A DNA stretch of 64,000 bases from Sclerotinia nivalis (GCA_029531795.1 JAPEIS010000015.1:930001-994000); one strand, 5' to 3'; shown: positions 12,434 to 24,201, counted from the stretch's first letter. Numbers and translations: made by a program. The notes: generated from the sequence alone by a model not told the origin.

Positions 12434-13021
12434 CTAAGGATCGAACCCCCCATTTGGTAAAAAATGAGCCTGATCCAAACCGACCCTTTCTAACAATGTA
12501 CCCATATCCTCATTAAACTTCGTATAGTCTCTCGAAATACCCTCTGTACTCTTTTCAAACTCCTCCCGAAGTTTGTCCTTCCCTTCTTTCAAGCGCTCGG
12601 CGTCGTTGGGATATGCGTCTTCCAACTTTTCAACTTCCTGCTCCCATCGTACACGTTCTCTATAGAAGACGAAATTAAATACCGCATCACCTAGAGCTCT
12701 CCTCTTTTCTAGAATGTCTCCTCCGGACTGTTCCATCGCGGCGTTGAGTTCCTTTGCGCATTCGTCAAGTACTTCTTCTCTCTTACGTCTGTCTTTGTCG
12801 CGTTCTTCTTTGGTGGGCATGGGTCGGCTTTTCAATTTCTCGACCGACTGTCCACATTTTAAACAAAATGATGCCTCCTCAACAGGCATCGCCTTTCCAC
12901 TTTGGTCATCGATCCCGGATTCACAGTCCCCAAATTTTCCCTTATTCTCCGCTTCCGGACACATTGCATCTTTGATACTTTCATGATTGCACATGTGCAT
13001 GTATCGTCTCCTGTAACACAT
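12434..13021 (-). CDS. Conserved-looking Cys/His-containing helical protein, function unknown
   Basis: From the ATG at 13021 this encodes 195 aa. The N-terminal third has Cys and His in pairs (MCYRRRYMHMCNHE, then FCLKCGQ near residue 52), which could bind a metal. The rest is highly charged and predicted alpha-helical or coiled-coil (EERDKDRRKREEVLDECAKE onward). The frame stays open upstream to about 13172 with plausible protein sequence (AVLQYTTAYHQRLCQNQPV immediately before the Met) but no ATG, so the true N-terminus may come from an upstream exon or start at 13021. No signal peptide or membrane segment is seen. I do not recognise a named family. A first gene model would call it a hypothetical protein. 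Confidence 0.65.
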   Translation of the reverse strand: MCYRRRYMHMCNHESIKDAMCPEAENKGKFGDCESGIDDQSGKAMPVEEASFCLKCGQSVEKLKSRPMPTKEERDKDRRKREEVLDECAKELNAAMEQSGGDILEKRRALGDAVFNFVFYRERVRWEQEVEKLEDAYPNDAERLKEGKDKLREEFEKSTEGISRDYTKFNEDMGTLLERVGLDQAHFLPNGGFDP

Positions 13022-13822
13022 AACTGGCTGGTTTTGACAGAGCCGTTGATGGTATGCGGTAGTGTATTGTAAGACAGCTGAACGAGGCTTGCTGTTTTCG
13101 TATTTGATATCTCGAGTTCCTGGTCGTGGATGATGGAAGGGAAAGAAACGGAAGCAAAAGGGGAAAGTCCATCTCTTTTATAAACATCTTGAACGATTCT
13201 TGTGACGCATCTTTGACGGGAAAATATGTAGTATTAGTGATGATATGATTGTGAAAATAAAAGGTGTTCATAATCATGGTCAAGTTCAAAGTCATGAATA
13301 TAAGACCACTTTCATTAAAGTATGTTCATAAGCGATTAATGGAGGAATATAAATCTGTTATTCGACGTGGATATGTAATTTTGCGCGTTTTATGAAGTCA
13401 GACTTATATAGGAATGGTCCGCAGTCAGTGGTGGTAGTATGGAAATGTCATAGTCAATGTTCTTACCTACCTATTATATGGTGCCGTTGAGGTGAAGATG
13501 GGTGAATTTTCATAGTAATTTTACAAAGAAATGACACTTTCTACCACTCATAAGTTAAGTGAATATTTCAGTCAGAGTAAATAAAAATTGATCTATGGCA
13601 CGAATCAGAATGACTGTGTCGACAGTCTATGACTTGTGCAAATGAAAATATTGTACAAGAGATAATAACAATTATATGATTCAAATTTTGTATCAATTAT
13701 TCTATTCTTCTTCGTATAGCAAATTCTCTCCATCAAAATATCTTGATCCGCCAAATCTCTCATGAGCATGACACTGTTTCCCTGTTTCCCAAAACCGAAC
13801 GCCATCTGATATTCTATCCCTA
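13022..13822. other. Intergenic region between two minus-strand genes
   Basis: The part next to 13021 (to about 13172) may be coding sequence of the downstream gene, as its frame is open. The rest is AT-rich, with a 73-codon minus-strand ORF (13605-13826) that shows no recognisable features and was not called. Confidence 0.5.
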
Positions 13823-14938
13823 TCAACGATCCGCTTTAACCTTCCTAATAAAATTCATCACCCATTCCCTTTCCTCAATCGATTCCATCCCCAACTTCTC
13901 TTCTTCAAACATCCACTCATAATCCAGGCATTTGGGCACAAAAACCTTTATTTCAGGGACTTTTATTTCCCTATTCGCAAGATATTCCGCTCTCACTTCT
14001 CCCGGATGTGTCCGACCAGTTTCAACATTATTATTCTCTTCCTCCACACTTCTCTCAAAGCAAGCCCTAAGAACCTCTTTACACCTCTCGATATCTTCTG
14101 TGGTAATCAACCCCATCCCTCCACCCTGCAAAACAATCTCCCTCAAATTTCTAAACCTCAAATTTCCCCTCAGAGTCCTACTAATAACTCCCCAATCCCA
14201 AGCATGAGCAGGGACATGCAAAGATTGAACCACATCCAAAGGATCCTCAAAATCCAAATCCATCTCTCTGTACCCATCACGAAAAGCACCAGACCTAACC
14301 CCAGAATCAGCGCCAGCACCCGCACCATATACTCCAAAACTCGTACTCATCGCCGCATTACCTCCCACGAGCGCATCCACTACCACCACACTATCAACCT
14401 CCGGATCAAAAAACGGATAATGAATCTTCTCACTATATTCTGTACCTAGAATATAAAAGCGCGGATGGATTTTATAGTGAATTTTTGTTGAATTCCGACT
14501 TTCCCGATTGATGCGGAAGGTTACGGGGCTTGGTGAGCGACTACTTATAAGATCTAAGGATATGATGATACCGATTGTACGGGAGCGTGCGTAGTTCCAT
14601 ATTGTGCGGCGGATTTCTTGGGGGAGATGTTGGAGAGTGGGTTTTTGGTGATGATGGGGGGTTGGGGTTGTGGTGTTTAGGATGTAGGTGAAGGAAAAGC
14701 GGGGATCTTGGATGCGGGGGTGGGTGGTTGGTTGAGCTTGAGCTTGAGGAGCGGGTGTGGGCAAAATAGGTTTGTTATAAGGGGTGATAGATTTTCTTGG
14801 AGGATGCTTGGTGAAAAACGAGTTGTGCTTGCATGGAGAGGGGTTGGCGGGTACTTCATAAGGTGAAATATAACCGCGAGTTGTTTGAGATCGAACCCAT
14901 CTATGAGCGAAATATTTATAGGAGGATTTGTCTTTCAT
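13823..14938 (-). CDS. 2EXR-domain protein
   Basis: 371 aa from an ATG at 14938, without introns. The middle carries the 2EXR signature found in many leotiomycete and sordariomycete proteins: LQHLPQEIRRTIWNYARSRT at about residue 103, followed by PSPVTFRINRESRNSTKIHY. The N-terminal 90 residues are Pro/Ser/Thr-rich and probably disordered. The C-terminal half has a long charged helix and ends WVMNFIRKVKADR. The molecular function of 2EXR proteins is unknown; the family is strongly expanded in fungi. A Gly/Ala-rich stretch around residues 205-220 looks like an insertion loop. Family assignment rests on the two motifs only. Confidence 0.8.
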   Translation of the reverse strand: MKDKSSYKYFAHRWVRSQTTRGYISPYEVPANPSPCKHNSFFTKHPPRKSITPYNKPILPTPAPQAQAQPTTHPRIQDPRFSFTYILNTTTPTPHHHQKPTLQHLPQEIRRTIWNYARSRTIGIIISLDLISSRSPSPVTFRINRESRNSTKIHYKIHPRFYILGTEYSEKIHYPFFDPEVDSVVVVDALVGGNAAMSTSFGVYGAGAGADSGVRSGAFRDGYREMDLDFEDPLDVVQSLHVPAHAWDWGVISRTLRGNLRFRNLREIVLQGGGMGLITTEDIERCKEVLRACFERSVEEENNNVETGRTHPGEVRAEYLANREIKVPEIKVFVPKCLDYEWMFEEEKLGMESIEEREWVMNFIRKVKADR

Positions 14939-16689
14939 TTCTGGGGAAGGTTAGATTATTGAAAATAATTTCCATTTCATTATCATGTATCAAAACTTAC
15001 TGTCTTTCTTTGTAGGTCTCATAATTCAGATAGATGTGTGAAAATGAGTAAGCTTAAGTGGAGTTAAAGGTGAGCGAGTGTGAAGGTAGCTATGTCAAGA
15101 ACTTTGCCGTAAACATCCAGCTTTCACGTCTAGCTTGAGATATTTCTAGAAGTTTGCAGTTCTTGGATGTAGCTGATTGCGTGCGTAGTCTTGGCAGATT
15201 AAAGATAGATTGAAGGAAAGGGATTAAGGTTCATGAGTATAAGTAGTGAGAAGAATCCTAAGCGAAAGCCGTATTACCGAGAAATTTGTGAATCGGTTAG
15301 GATAGTGAATCTTCCTCGCTGAGCAGGAGAACGAAAAGAGGCGTGATACAGTAATGTTGAGGCTGATCAAGCGCAACCATAATCTACATCTCTCCTCTAC
15401 CTATAATTCGCCTGATTTCAAATCAAATAATAGAACTTGGAGATGGTGATGTTTGAATAGAGACACGCCAACGCAAATTTAACGGGTACTTTTGGTTTCA
15501 TTGTTATCTTGTCTGAATCAAACTCATTCATTGCTTAAGTTTTGCCTCCACAATGGGCAATGTGCTATTCAATTCCACTTCTCCTATCCCATCTCAACCC
15601 AACTAGCCTCACTCTTCTCAAAGAACCAGGCAAAGAAACAGCTAATGATCAAAACTCTACAAACGCAAATACACATAACTAGCTAGTTACCAAATCATTC
15701 CAGAGTCCTCAAAAGCTTATATTACATTTCAAAGATTCCGCTCTCTCGAGTCCAGTCCGTACGATCACGTTCTCGATTCAAGATGTATCTCGGATTATGC
15801 TCTCAGCCCTGCGCCTTCACCGAACCAAATTTACCCCATCGCGTGATGAGGCTTAACTCATCCCGATTATCTCGCTTTAGAGAAGGGCATAAGTGATGCA
15901 AGAAGGTCACTTGAATGGCATAAAATCAAGCAGTGCGGTGAATAAAGTGAATAATCTCGCAAGCGAGAAATGATGCAAGCCACAGGGATATAGAGAATTC
16001 AGCCAGTACGAGGAACAGAAGGATATACAATTATTTTTGACAGTAAGTCATCCTATACTTAGGCGCTTGCCATAGAAGAATCATGTAACTTTCGCCCGAA
16101 GAGTCTACCTACCCTGTAGCTACCTAGTCTATAGCACGTAACAGCGAAGTAGCTACCTCGTGAGGATTAAGAAAGCGAGAAACCCATCAAAATTTGAGCA
16201 TGCAAATGCAACACAAGTTCAATCTTCAACACTCAGATTGATTTCCAGCAATGCCATGATGCTAGGAGGTTGATTCGTCAAAAAATTGAAAAATTGCTTC
16301 CTTTGGTGAATATGGTCCCCATCTCAACTTTTGATACCCAATCAGGGTATCCTCTACCTCAGATGATACAATCTTGCGAGCGGGGACTTTAGAAGACTTT
16401 GTCCCAAGCCTCTCTTCTCAACCCAAACGTTATCATGAAAAATGTCTCGGAAATTCATGAAGCCCGGCTTCAAGTGCAAGGGTTACCTATCACGAGCGAT
16501 GTGCATATAAATAAGATAATCACTTGAGAAAGAGAAATTTGAAGTTGTCAAAAATATATTTTTTATGATTTGTACTACTAAAATATGATATCAGAGCAGA
16601 ATATGAACAAATTGGAGATTGCTCGAATAACCCTAACATCTACTGCACTCTTCACAACCATCACTCATTCATCCACCCACAAAACCAAC
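14939..16689. other. Long intergenic region without recognised genes
   Basis: About 1.75 kb with only short ORFs lacking any recognisable motif. Two copies of a TAGCTACCT word occur near 16115-16155. It probably holds the 5' region of the 2EXR gene and the 3' region of the catalase gene. Confidence 0.55.
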
Positions 16690-19013
16690 CTAATAAGCAA
16701 CCATACTAGTCAAACCATCCAGCTCCCTCTGAAAATTCCTATGTTGCGAAATATTATACGTAAACGCATCCAAGAAATTCTTAGCACCCTTCACTATATT
16801 CAATCCCTCCTCGGATTTACCCACACCCTCCGCCGTCACAACACCATACGAATCAACCACTTCACCAGAAGTACTAAAAGTCATGCCCTCAACCTCACAT
16901 GCAGCTCGTACGAGTTTTACACCTTCGCCTGTAGCTCCGATAGCCTTACAATGACCGAACGCTTCGCGGATCCAGTGGATTACTCGTCCTTGTTTGAGTA
17001 AAGTAGAGACGTGTTCGCCGCCTGGAATGTAGATGGAGTCGAACATTGTACTTCTCATACCTTCGAAGTGATGATCTGCGCTTACGCTCTTGATGCTAGA
17101 ACTCTTGATTGGTTGTCTCTTGGGACCAATGGTGAATGGAAGAGCACCGGCTGCGGTCAGTGCCCCCTTTACGGCTTCGTATTCGAGGAAGTTGAAACCA
17201 TCGGCGATGATGATGGCTACCATGCGAGATTCAATCGTAGCTGGTAAGCCTAGAGCCTCTGGTGTAAAATCAAATTGTGATAAACCCTTTGCCTTTTTAC
17301 CGTGATTTGGACGTCCGGCTTTGGTGGGGGTAGGGGCACCAGCTTTCTCGGCTACGGCTTGTGCTAGCTCGAGATCAATATCAGTTAGACGTTCAACCAT
17401 ACGTTCATATACGACAGGATCATCGCAGTGATCAAGCTCGAAGCTTAAAGCATTGACAATGTGAGACTTTTCAACCTCGGAAACCGAGTTCCAGAATAGT
17501 TGAGCTTGGTTGTAGTGTTCCTTGAATTTTGAAGAGCTGAGACGTTGTTTCATGGCTGCAATCTTCTGAGGGTATTCGTAGTAGGCGCCCTCTGATTGCT
17601 TGGTTGGAGGGATGACAGTCTCCCGATTGGGCCAGTAATTAATCTTGCCTTTGGTGATTCGGTGTCGCATTTGACCGTCCCGATGGTTGTTCATAACAGG
17701 GCATACCGGTCGGTTTATAGGGAGCTCCTGCCAATTCACACCTAAGCGCGAAAGTTGTGTATCAAAGTAAGAGAAGTTGCGGCCTTGAAGAAGAGGATCA
17801 TCTGAAAAGCCGACGCCAGGCACAAGATGCGCGGTGCAAAAAGCAGCTTGTTCAGTTTGTGAGAAAAATTCATCAACGTTCTTGTTGAGCTCTAGTTCTC
17901 CAATGTATCTGACTGGGAGAATATCTTCAGGCCAAACTTTAGTCGCGTCCAAGATGTCGAAGTCAAATTCATCTTGACGACTTTCTTCACAGACTTGAAT
18001 TCCGAACTTCCATTTGGGATAAGATCCACTTTCAATAGCTGTCCAGAGATCTTTGCGGTGGAAATCCGGATCTTGACCAGCGATCTTTAATGCCTCATCC
18101 CAAACGAGGGAATGAACTCCTAGAGTTGGGGTGAAGTGGAATTTTACGAATGATCGTTTGCCTTCGGCGTTTGTTAATGTATATGTATTGACGCCGAAAC
18201 CTTGCATCATCCTATAAGACCTTGGAATACCTCGATCTGACATGGCCCACATAAACATGTGAGTAGCTTCAGTGTGTAGGAATTGGAAATCCCAGAAGTT
18301 ATTATGCGCCGATTGGGCTTGAGGGATTTCATTATCAGGTTCCGGCTCTGTGAAAAGTCAGTAACCATGGATGTATGTTTGGGAAAGAAGTACCTACTTC
18401 CAGCATGAATGATGTCCGGAAATTTAAAAGCATCTTGAATGAAGAATACGGGAATGTCGTTTCCAACAATATCCCAATTACCTTCGTCGGTATAAAATTT
18501 AACAGCAAAACCTCGCACATCTCTGACAGTATCAGCACTTCCACGAGAACCTAATACAGTCGAAAAGCGGACGAAAACTGGTGTCGTGCGAGAGGTATCT
18601 GTAAGAACTCCGGCACTTGTAACATCCTATACTTCATGTCAGCTCTCATTGTTAAGGATGATTTAGAAGATCGAGACACCTACATCAGCGCTCTCGTAAA
18701 GTTTGAAGTTACCAAAAGCTCCAGCACCACGTGCATGAACAACTCGTTCTGGTATGCGTTCATGATCAAACTTCATAATCTTCTCCCTGCCAAAGTTGTC
18801 CTCTAGCAATAAAGGACCTTGGCGATCACCATCCGAAGCAGATAGCCATTTATCATGATTACCAGACTTAACACCAAAGTCACTGGTAAGACACTCGTTT
18901 TTATTGGGTTCTCTGATTTCTGGCTGCATATCTGCAACCTTCTTGTTAGACGACATAGCTGAAGCTACTGCTTCTCCAGCTTTTTGCATTGTAACACCAA
19001 CAACTGACTGCAT
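16690..19013 (-). CDS. Large-subunit catalase with C-terminal DJ-1/PfpI-like domain
   Basis: Haem catalase of the HPII-like large-subunit clade, which dismutates hydrogen peroxide. Three exons join: 19013-18684, 18626-18398 and 18347-16690, separated by 57- and 50-nt GT-AG introns. The sum is 739 codons (738 aa), the usual size for this clade. The distal His lies in [14 protein letters not shown], the conserved Asn in [15 protein letters not shown], and the proximal haem-ligating Tyr in [12 protein letters not shown]. From about residue 545 a DJ-1/class-I GATase-like flavodoxin fold follows ([14 protein letters not shown] ... [12 protein letters not shown]), typical of large-subunit catalases and not known to be catalytic there. 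The ATG at 19013 is chosen because it starts sequence typical of the family; no signal peptide is seen, so the enzyme is probably intracellular, as in conidial CatA-type catalases. High confidence in family; the subtype name is inference. Confidence 0.95.
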
Positions 19014-20149
19014 TTTTTTTATTTTGATAGGACTTGGGTTGGGTATGAGAAGTATGAAAATAGTCAGGTGAAAAGAATAAAGAATGAAGAATGAAGAATG
19101 AAAAGATGGACAAATAAGTAAATCTCGATATCCTACCGAGAATGCCATGAGCATCCTAATGATATTACATCATGGATCTGAAGCGGGGCTGTTTATCATT
19201 TGTAAGGTGACGCAACATGGCAACTTTGCGCCAATAAGGTTGATGACATTGAGCATCTTCTATATAATCTTTATTTTGTTATGTGAAGATCGAATAAGTA
19301 TCAACAAAGATACTCGAAACATTGGGATTTAGTTCCATGGTTGCAAGTTTAAGGAGCTTGTGCTCCTTTTTTTACCGGGTAGGTAGTGGATGCGGTACTT
19401 GAAAATACCTTATTGAGGTTAGTGGTTGATGTCATAAACGGTAGGAACGGGTATTAGTCAGCTGTTATTTATCCAATTAAATTTTGCGCTCATGTCAAAG
19501 AAGTGATCGATCATATTTTCATTTTAATGCATCAATAAAAGAGCTTCGATTGATAATTGACTATCGTTACGAATTCATCGGTTATAAGTTGTAGTCAGTG
19601 ATACGCGGACAAGATATCGGGACGAAAGATCACGACTGCGTAGAAACACGAGATCACGCGCGGGGATGTCACTTTTTTTATTACAATTTGAGCATCATTC
19701 GTTGTGGTGCCTGTTCAAACGAAGGAGTGTTATTGACGCATCGTGTGGTAGCGGCGAGTCAACCATAAGCAGTCTGATGGCACCGAAACCGATTTGGGGC
19801 CGCTTGCAAGAACCTTTCTCATGACCCAAAACCAAGCGACGCCTAGAGACTAACGCTTTTTAGGGGCGTTATTTTCATTGAGCCTACAGAAATTACACAG
19901 CCAAAGAAGTCAGTTCTTTGCATAAACAGGGACAGATTAGTTCCCTGGACTGATAGTTCTCGCTACAACAGCGATTATCGACCTTAATTTCACCACAATA
20001 GCAACAGTAACAGATATTAAAGGTGGAAACGATTCCAGGGGAGGACTATGACAGCACCGATGAGCAAAGTACATGCGAAGTGAAGGAAGTACATAATCAT
20101 AGAAGTCAAGGGGTTAGTACCCGAAAACATGCAAAGCAGAAAGGCTTGT
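19014..20149. other. Intergenic region upstream of the catalase
   Basis: It contains the catalase promoter and about 1.1 kb with no recognisable gene. A poly-T tract lies at about 19014-19021, just upstream of the catalase start codon. A 61-codon plus ORF at 19147 has no features and was not called. Confidence 0.5.
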
Positions 20150-20780
20150 CGAAATCGAATTGATATTTATGAGGGTATGATGTTCTACCTCAAACTCAAC
20201 AATAAACCCCTCATTGGCCTGCGGAAAAACCACTTTTCGTTGATATTGGTGGGGCTTCGGGTCAGCAGTGTATTGAGTTTAAGAAACGATTTCCAGGTAT
20301 TAAAGGTAGGGTTATCTTTCATGATTTACCAGGATATATTGAGCATGCTGTATCGCAAGGTTTACCGGATGGAGTGGAGGCCGTGATTCATGATTTTTAC
20401 ATTCCGCAGGTCATAAAAGGTGAGGTGAATGAAACTGTATCTTCCAAGTTACAAACTAACAAAGTTAAAATGCAAAATTCTACTATCTTCGTACAATCCT
20501 TCATGATCATCTTGATGATAAGGCAATTCTCATACTGAAGAATATCGTGTAGGTTATGGATAAAGATTCCTTGATATTGTTTGATGAAATGGTGTTGCCA
20601 AATCATAATGTTGATTGTTTTGCTACGCAGACGGATTTGACCATGTTGATATTATTTGGTTCGATGGAGCGAACGGAGATGCAATGGAGAAATCTTCTGG
20701 AGGTTGTGGGTTTGAAGGTGCGGAAGATTGTTATTTATATGTATGCCTTCAGGCTTAGTGTAATTGCAGTAAGTCTTTGA
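20150..20780 (+). pseudogene. Broken O-methyltransferase (secondary-metabolism type)
   Basis: Fragments of a SAM-dependent O-methyltransferase can be read in different frames. After IDIYEG near 20160 the frame shifts near 20210, and the next frame reads PHWPAEKPLFVDIGGASG, the glycine-rich SAM site, followed by GRVIFHDLPGYIEHA and HDFYIPQVIKG. A further frame break occurs at about 20420-20475, where a possible intron does not restore frame. The following frame gives FYYLRTILHDHLDDKAIL, then an in-frame TAG at 20550-20552, then VMDKDSLILFDEMVLPNHN and LTMLILFGSMERTEMQWRNL. The order matches the C-terminal catalytic half of fungal O-methyltransferases; the N-terminal dimerisation half was not found. 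At least three lesions make a functional product very unlikely. No biosynthetic partner gene lies nearby. Confidence 0.8.
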
Positions 20781-21639
20781 TTGGTGTCGACACTACTTTA
20801 GCTAATACTACAACATATCAACTTAGGAACGGGGCCATAGGTGTCCAAGAGACGACCTGGAAGCCACATGGGATATATTTGTAGAGGTAGTATCCGGGAG
20901 GGGTTTGGGGTATATAGCTGACCGAGTTCATGGAATTGATAATAAGTCTGAATACTCCGATTCTGTAGGTTGGGTGGGAGTGACATTTATGTTCATAAAT
21001 TTACGATTGAGAGGGGAATAAGTCATACATACATACGCATTGCGGAAATCAAATGTCGAGAATATATATTGTGCAGCTGACAATACACAGCCAATCTCTA
21101 CGACCTCCTTCGGAAAGAATGATGGGAGGGATGGGCTTATTTATATTTTGATGAAGCGACACTTGCCTCGCTGGGTAGCATTGAACTTTTCGATATCAGG
21201 ATCTTGCGACGATATGACTACCAAAATTATGTAGACTAAGAAGGAAGCGGGTTTGATTGATTAACCTTACAGAGTATAATATTTCTAGAGATGAATTCTT
21301 GATATTAGAAATACTGGAATCATTTTAGTAAATCAGATGCTCAAACGGATAGGTGGATGGAGTGGATAATGCGGAAGAGGCCGATCGTTCCTGGAGAAGT
21401 GGGGATGAACAAAGATACCTCACGTAGACACATTAAATTGTTCCTGTTCCCATCATTTACTAAATGCTATCGAATATGTTTAAAGTACGTATAAATCACA
21501 CCGATAGTTATTGTTGTAATATGCCCATGGTCTTTCAACGAATTTTTATAATTAAGTGAGTTATCCACTATAGGATGCGACGTACATAAATGGTCTTTTT
21601 TGATTGAAAAGATGATATTGCGCAGAGCCCCAAGTTGAA
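20781..21639. other. Intergenic region downstream of the methyltransferase relic
   Basis: Only short ORFs without recognisable motifs. It may include further decayed sequence, but none could be assigned. It borders the 3' end of the Zn2Cys6 gene. Confidence 0.5.
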
Positions 21640-23421
21640 TTAACCCACAGCATCGCCAAAAAACTGTGTCCAACCAAAGTCCTGTCCGTTCAACCCCTCA
21701 AATAGATCATTACCAAAAGTCCCCGTCCAATTCTGATTACTCGAAGACGCGCAAGGGTGATCAACAGCCCGATGAAGAGATTCCAAAACCACCTGATCTT
21801 CGCGTTTTATCTCGACGAATCGATTAACCAACATTTGTGCAGTTTGTAGGGCCTCTCTTGACAGATGGGTGTCCCATAATTTGCTAACAGTTTCTAGGGT
21901 ATCCATGGCTTGGGGTAGATGGGATATACTCTGGCGCGTGTTTATGGACAGGAGAAGACAAACTGTGTTGAATGGAACGCTGATCACGTTCCACCAGGGT
22001 ATTCTTCTTTCTGAAAGCTTTTGTGATTCCGTAAAAGCAGCGCGGAGAATCATCATGATAGTACTCAAGACATCGGGACAGAACTTTGAATACGTCAGGT
22101 GAAGTCTTCGAGACAGACACAAAACAATATCTGCCTTGATTAGGGCTAATCCTGGATGATTACACGGTAAGGCCGACAGGTTTTCGATTGATATTCGCAA
22201 AGAATCAGGTTCAACGCGTGGGTCAGAGCATGACGATAGCAGTTCTGTCATTGCAATCAAGTCGCCGATAGAATCTCCTTCCTTGGCTATTGGTTTTCGG
22301 CATCTCACATTGTCCAAGGAAACTTTCGAACGACCATATTCGGCAGCGAATAATTGATTCAATGACATCACAATCCAAAAGACCCTCCGACGTAGTTCTA
22401 ATATGTCGGGAGTAAAAACCTTTCTCGATCCATCAACGGCGAAGACGACAGTGTCCAATTCTCGATGAAGGCCAATTGATTCAGCCAAATGAACGGTCGT
22501 AAATATTGCCAATGATGACAAATTAGGACGAGTCGTCGACCGAAGGTAAAGAGCCCGTAAAGTCCATGCCATCACATGGTCAAGAGACATATCGCCATGC
22601 CTCTGTGATCCCTGCTCCAGTAAGCATCGACCATGCTCGGAGATATTACACTCCAGCACACATCCAATCTGTCTCGTAAATAAAGAACCCAAAGACACAA
22701 CCCCGCAGATAAGTGCCTCGAATCCAACACTTCCCGTGTCATTTTTCCAGAAAAGCTCACACTTGTGCCGAAACCCTTCCCTTTCTAGCATCCCAAAAAC
22801 AGGATTGATTTGTTCAAAATAAACATCAATTGCTGACGATGCAAATCCCCAGCAACAAAATTCATGCAAACGCATATGATTCGGTTTCGGACCTTCTGTG
22901 CGAATCCCGGCATTCCATGCGTAACTATGAAGCCGTGGAGGTGTGACCATCTCCATTTCCATTCCTAGACATCTCGGGAAGGCAATGGCACTATTTGCGT
23001 TGGTAAATCTGCATTTGTTTGGCTCCAAAATCGATAAATCATTCGCGGATTCATTGATAGCAGTGCATTTTTTGATGCTCTCTTCGGGAAATAATTTCGC
23101 TGGGTTTTCTTCTGATTTTGCGTTAATCACGAAAGCCAAATTTGAATTCTTCTCTGCATTTGTTGGAAGGGCGGAGGGTTCAGCGCTTGATGTACTAGTT
23201 GTAGTACTATTGTGAGGTTGGCTACCATTGGATATTGACTCATGAGATGAATTTGCTTTATTCGTAGGGCTAACCGTTGTTGTTTTGATAGAAAAGCTAC
23301 ATGGATATTCATAGCCTACACATTCAGAACATGGTGCTGCGCCGTTACACTTCCTTTTCCGTTTACGGCAACTGTCGCATGCATTTCGGGCTCGCACACG
23401 TTTTCGAGGCGGGTCTTGCAT
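21640..23421 (-). CDS. Zn(II)2Cys6 transcription factor
   Basis: 593 aa from an ATG at 23421 in a single exon. The binuclear zinc cluster is at the N-terminus with Cys 15, 18, 25, 31, 34 and 41 (CDSCRKRKRKCNGAAPCSEC), preceded by a basic segment. A Ser/Thr/Asn-rich linker follows to about residue 130. From about 170 to 480 the sequence fits the fungal-specific transcription factor domain, with LRALYLRSTTRPNLSSLA and LRRRVFWIVMSLNQLFAAEYGR, the latter resembling the RRRVFW(S/I) motif of that domain. It would act in the nucleus as a gene-specific regulator; the target genes are unknown. Neighbours are the broken methyltransferase and a tRNA, so a lost metabolic cluster is possible but unproven. 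Confidence 0.92.
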   Translation of the reverse strand: MQDPPRKRVRARNACDSCRKRKRKCNGAAPCSECVGYEYPCSFSIKTTTVSPTNKANSSHESISNGSQPHNSTTTSTSSAEPSALPTNAEKNSNLAFVINAKSEENPAKLFPEESIKKCTAINESANDLSILEPNKCRFTNANSAIAFPRCLGMEMEMVTPPRLHSYAWNAGIRTEGPKPNHMRLHEFCCWGFASSAIDVYFEQINPVFGMLEREGFRHKCELFWKNDTGSVGFEALICGVVSLGSLFTRQIGCVLECNISEHGRCLLEQGSQRHGDMSLDHVMAWTLRALYLRSTTRPNLSSLAIFTTVHLAESIGLHRELDTVVFAVDGSRKVFTPDILELRRRVFWIVMSLNQLFAAEYGRSKVSLDNVRCRKPIAKEGDSIGDLIAMTELLSSCSDPRVEPDSLRISIENLSALPCNHPGLALIKADIVLCLSRRLHLTYSKFCPDVLSTIMMILRAAFTESQKLSERRIPWWNVISVPFNTVCLLLSINTRQSISHLPQAMDTLETVSKLWDTHLSREALQTAQMLVNRFVEIKREDQVVLESLHRAVDHPCASSSNQNWTGTFGNDLFEGLNGQDFGWTQFFGDAVG

Positions 23422-24201
23422 GAGGGTGTATCGTACAAAGTAATACAGAATATATATATATACAGAGAAGATGGATAAATTAGAAAGGGGTTCTCAGTTG
23501 ACGGTTTAGCTGAAGCTGTGCTTTGTTGGATGGGTACATCACGTGCGCTTGATTAATAATTGATAAGCCTTGGCAACTGTGATCCACCCACCTATGGATC
23601 TTGGTAATCTTTAGTTAGTAATGTTTAAGCGAGAAAAACATCTTCAACCAAAAAATAACATCAAACATGCAAAAAAAATTGCAAAAAACGCAACCCTTTA
23701 ATCTCAGCTTCAAACTGAGTATGGAAGGACAGGAAGTTCTTGAGAGAACCTTCTAATAGGAATCGAACCAATATCTCCAGAATCAAAATCTAGTGTGCTA
23801 ACCATTACACCATAGAAGGGATTTGCGCGATTGTGATTGTTACGACGTTGGATCAAACATTTGGTCATATTGTAGAATTTGTGAAATCTTTTCATTATAC
23901 GGAATACATTCACAAAGACAAAATAAGTGGAGGAAACTTTCTTGTAAACTTCACGCCTCTTTGAGGTATCAATGTGTACCATATCAGGTGAGATGGAATT
24001 ATACGGAAGCCTGACAGGGCCCATGGACAGACAGTAAGCAGCTTGCGTGGCGTGTACAAGGCTTCAGCATTACACAGCAGGAGAGCCTCGAGAAGTGTTT
24101 ACCAAATGGATTCAGTGTCTGTCCTGTCTAAATACACTTGTTTGGCACCCCGTCGCGGAGAGAATGTCTAGGTGTATCATATCATTTCCCATCTTTTCGC
24201 G
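23422..24201. other. Intergenic region containing a tRNA gene
   Basis: AT-rich DNA between a minus-strand regulator and a plus-strand phosphatase gene. It includes TATATATATA at about 23451-23461 close to the regulator start and one tRNA gene. A CACGTG occurs near 23540. Confidence 0.6.
23748..23819 (-). tRNA. tRNA-Gln (anticodon UUG)
   Basis: Read on the minus strand, 72 nt fold as a cloverleaf. The 7-bp acceptor stem is CCTTCTA/TAGAAGG. The D arm has GGTGTAATGGTTAGCAC. The anticodon stem is CTAGA/TCTGG with one T-G wobble, and the loop TTTTGAT gives anticodon TTG. The T loop is TTCGATT. The T stem ATTGG/CCTAT has one T-T mismatch, which is unusual and may reflect a C-to-T change. Intron-free. 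The body matches eukaryotic tRNA-Gln; the mismatch leaves some doubt about whether it is functional. Confidence 0.85.
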
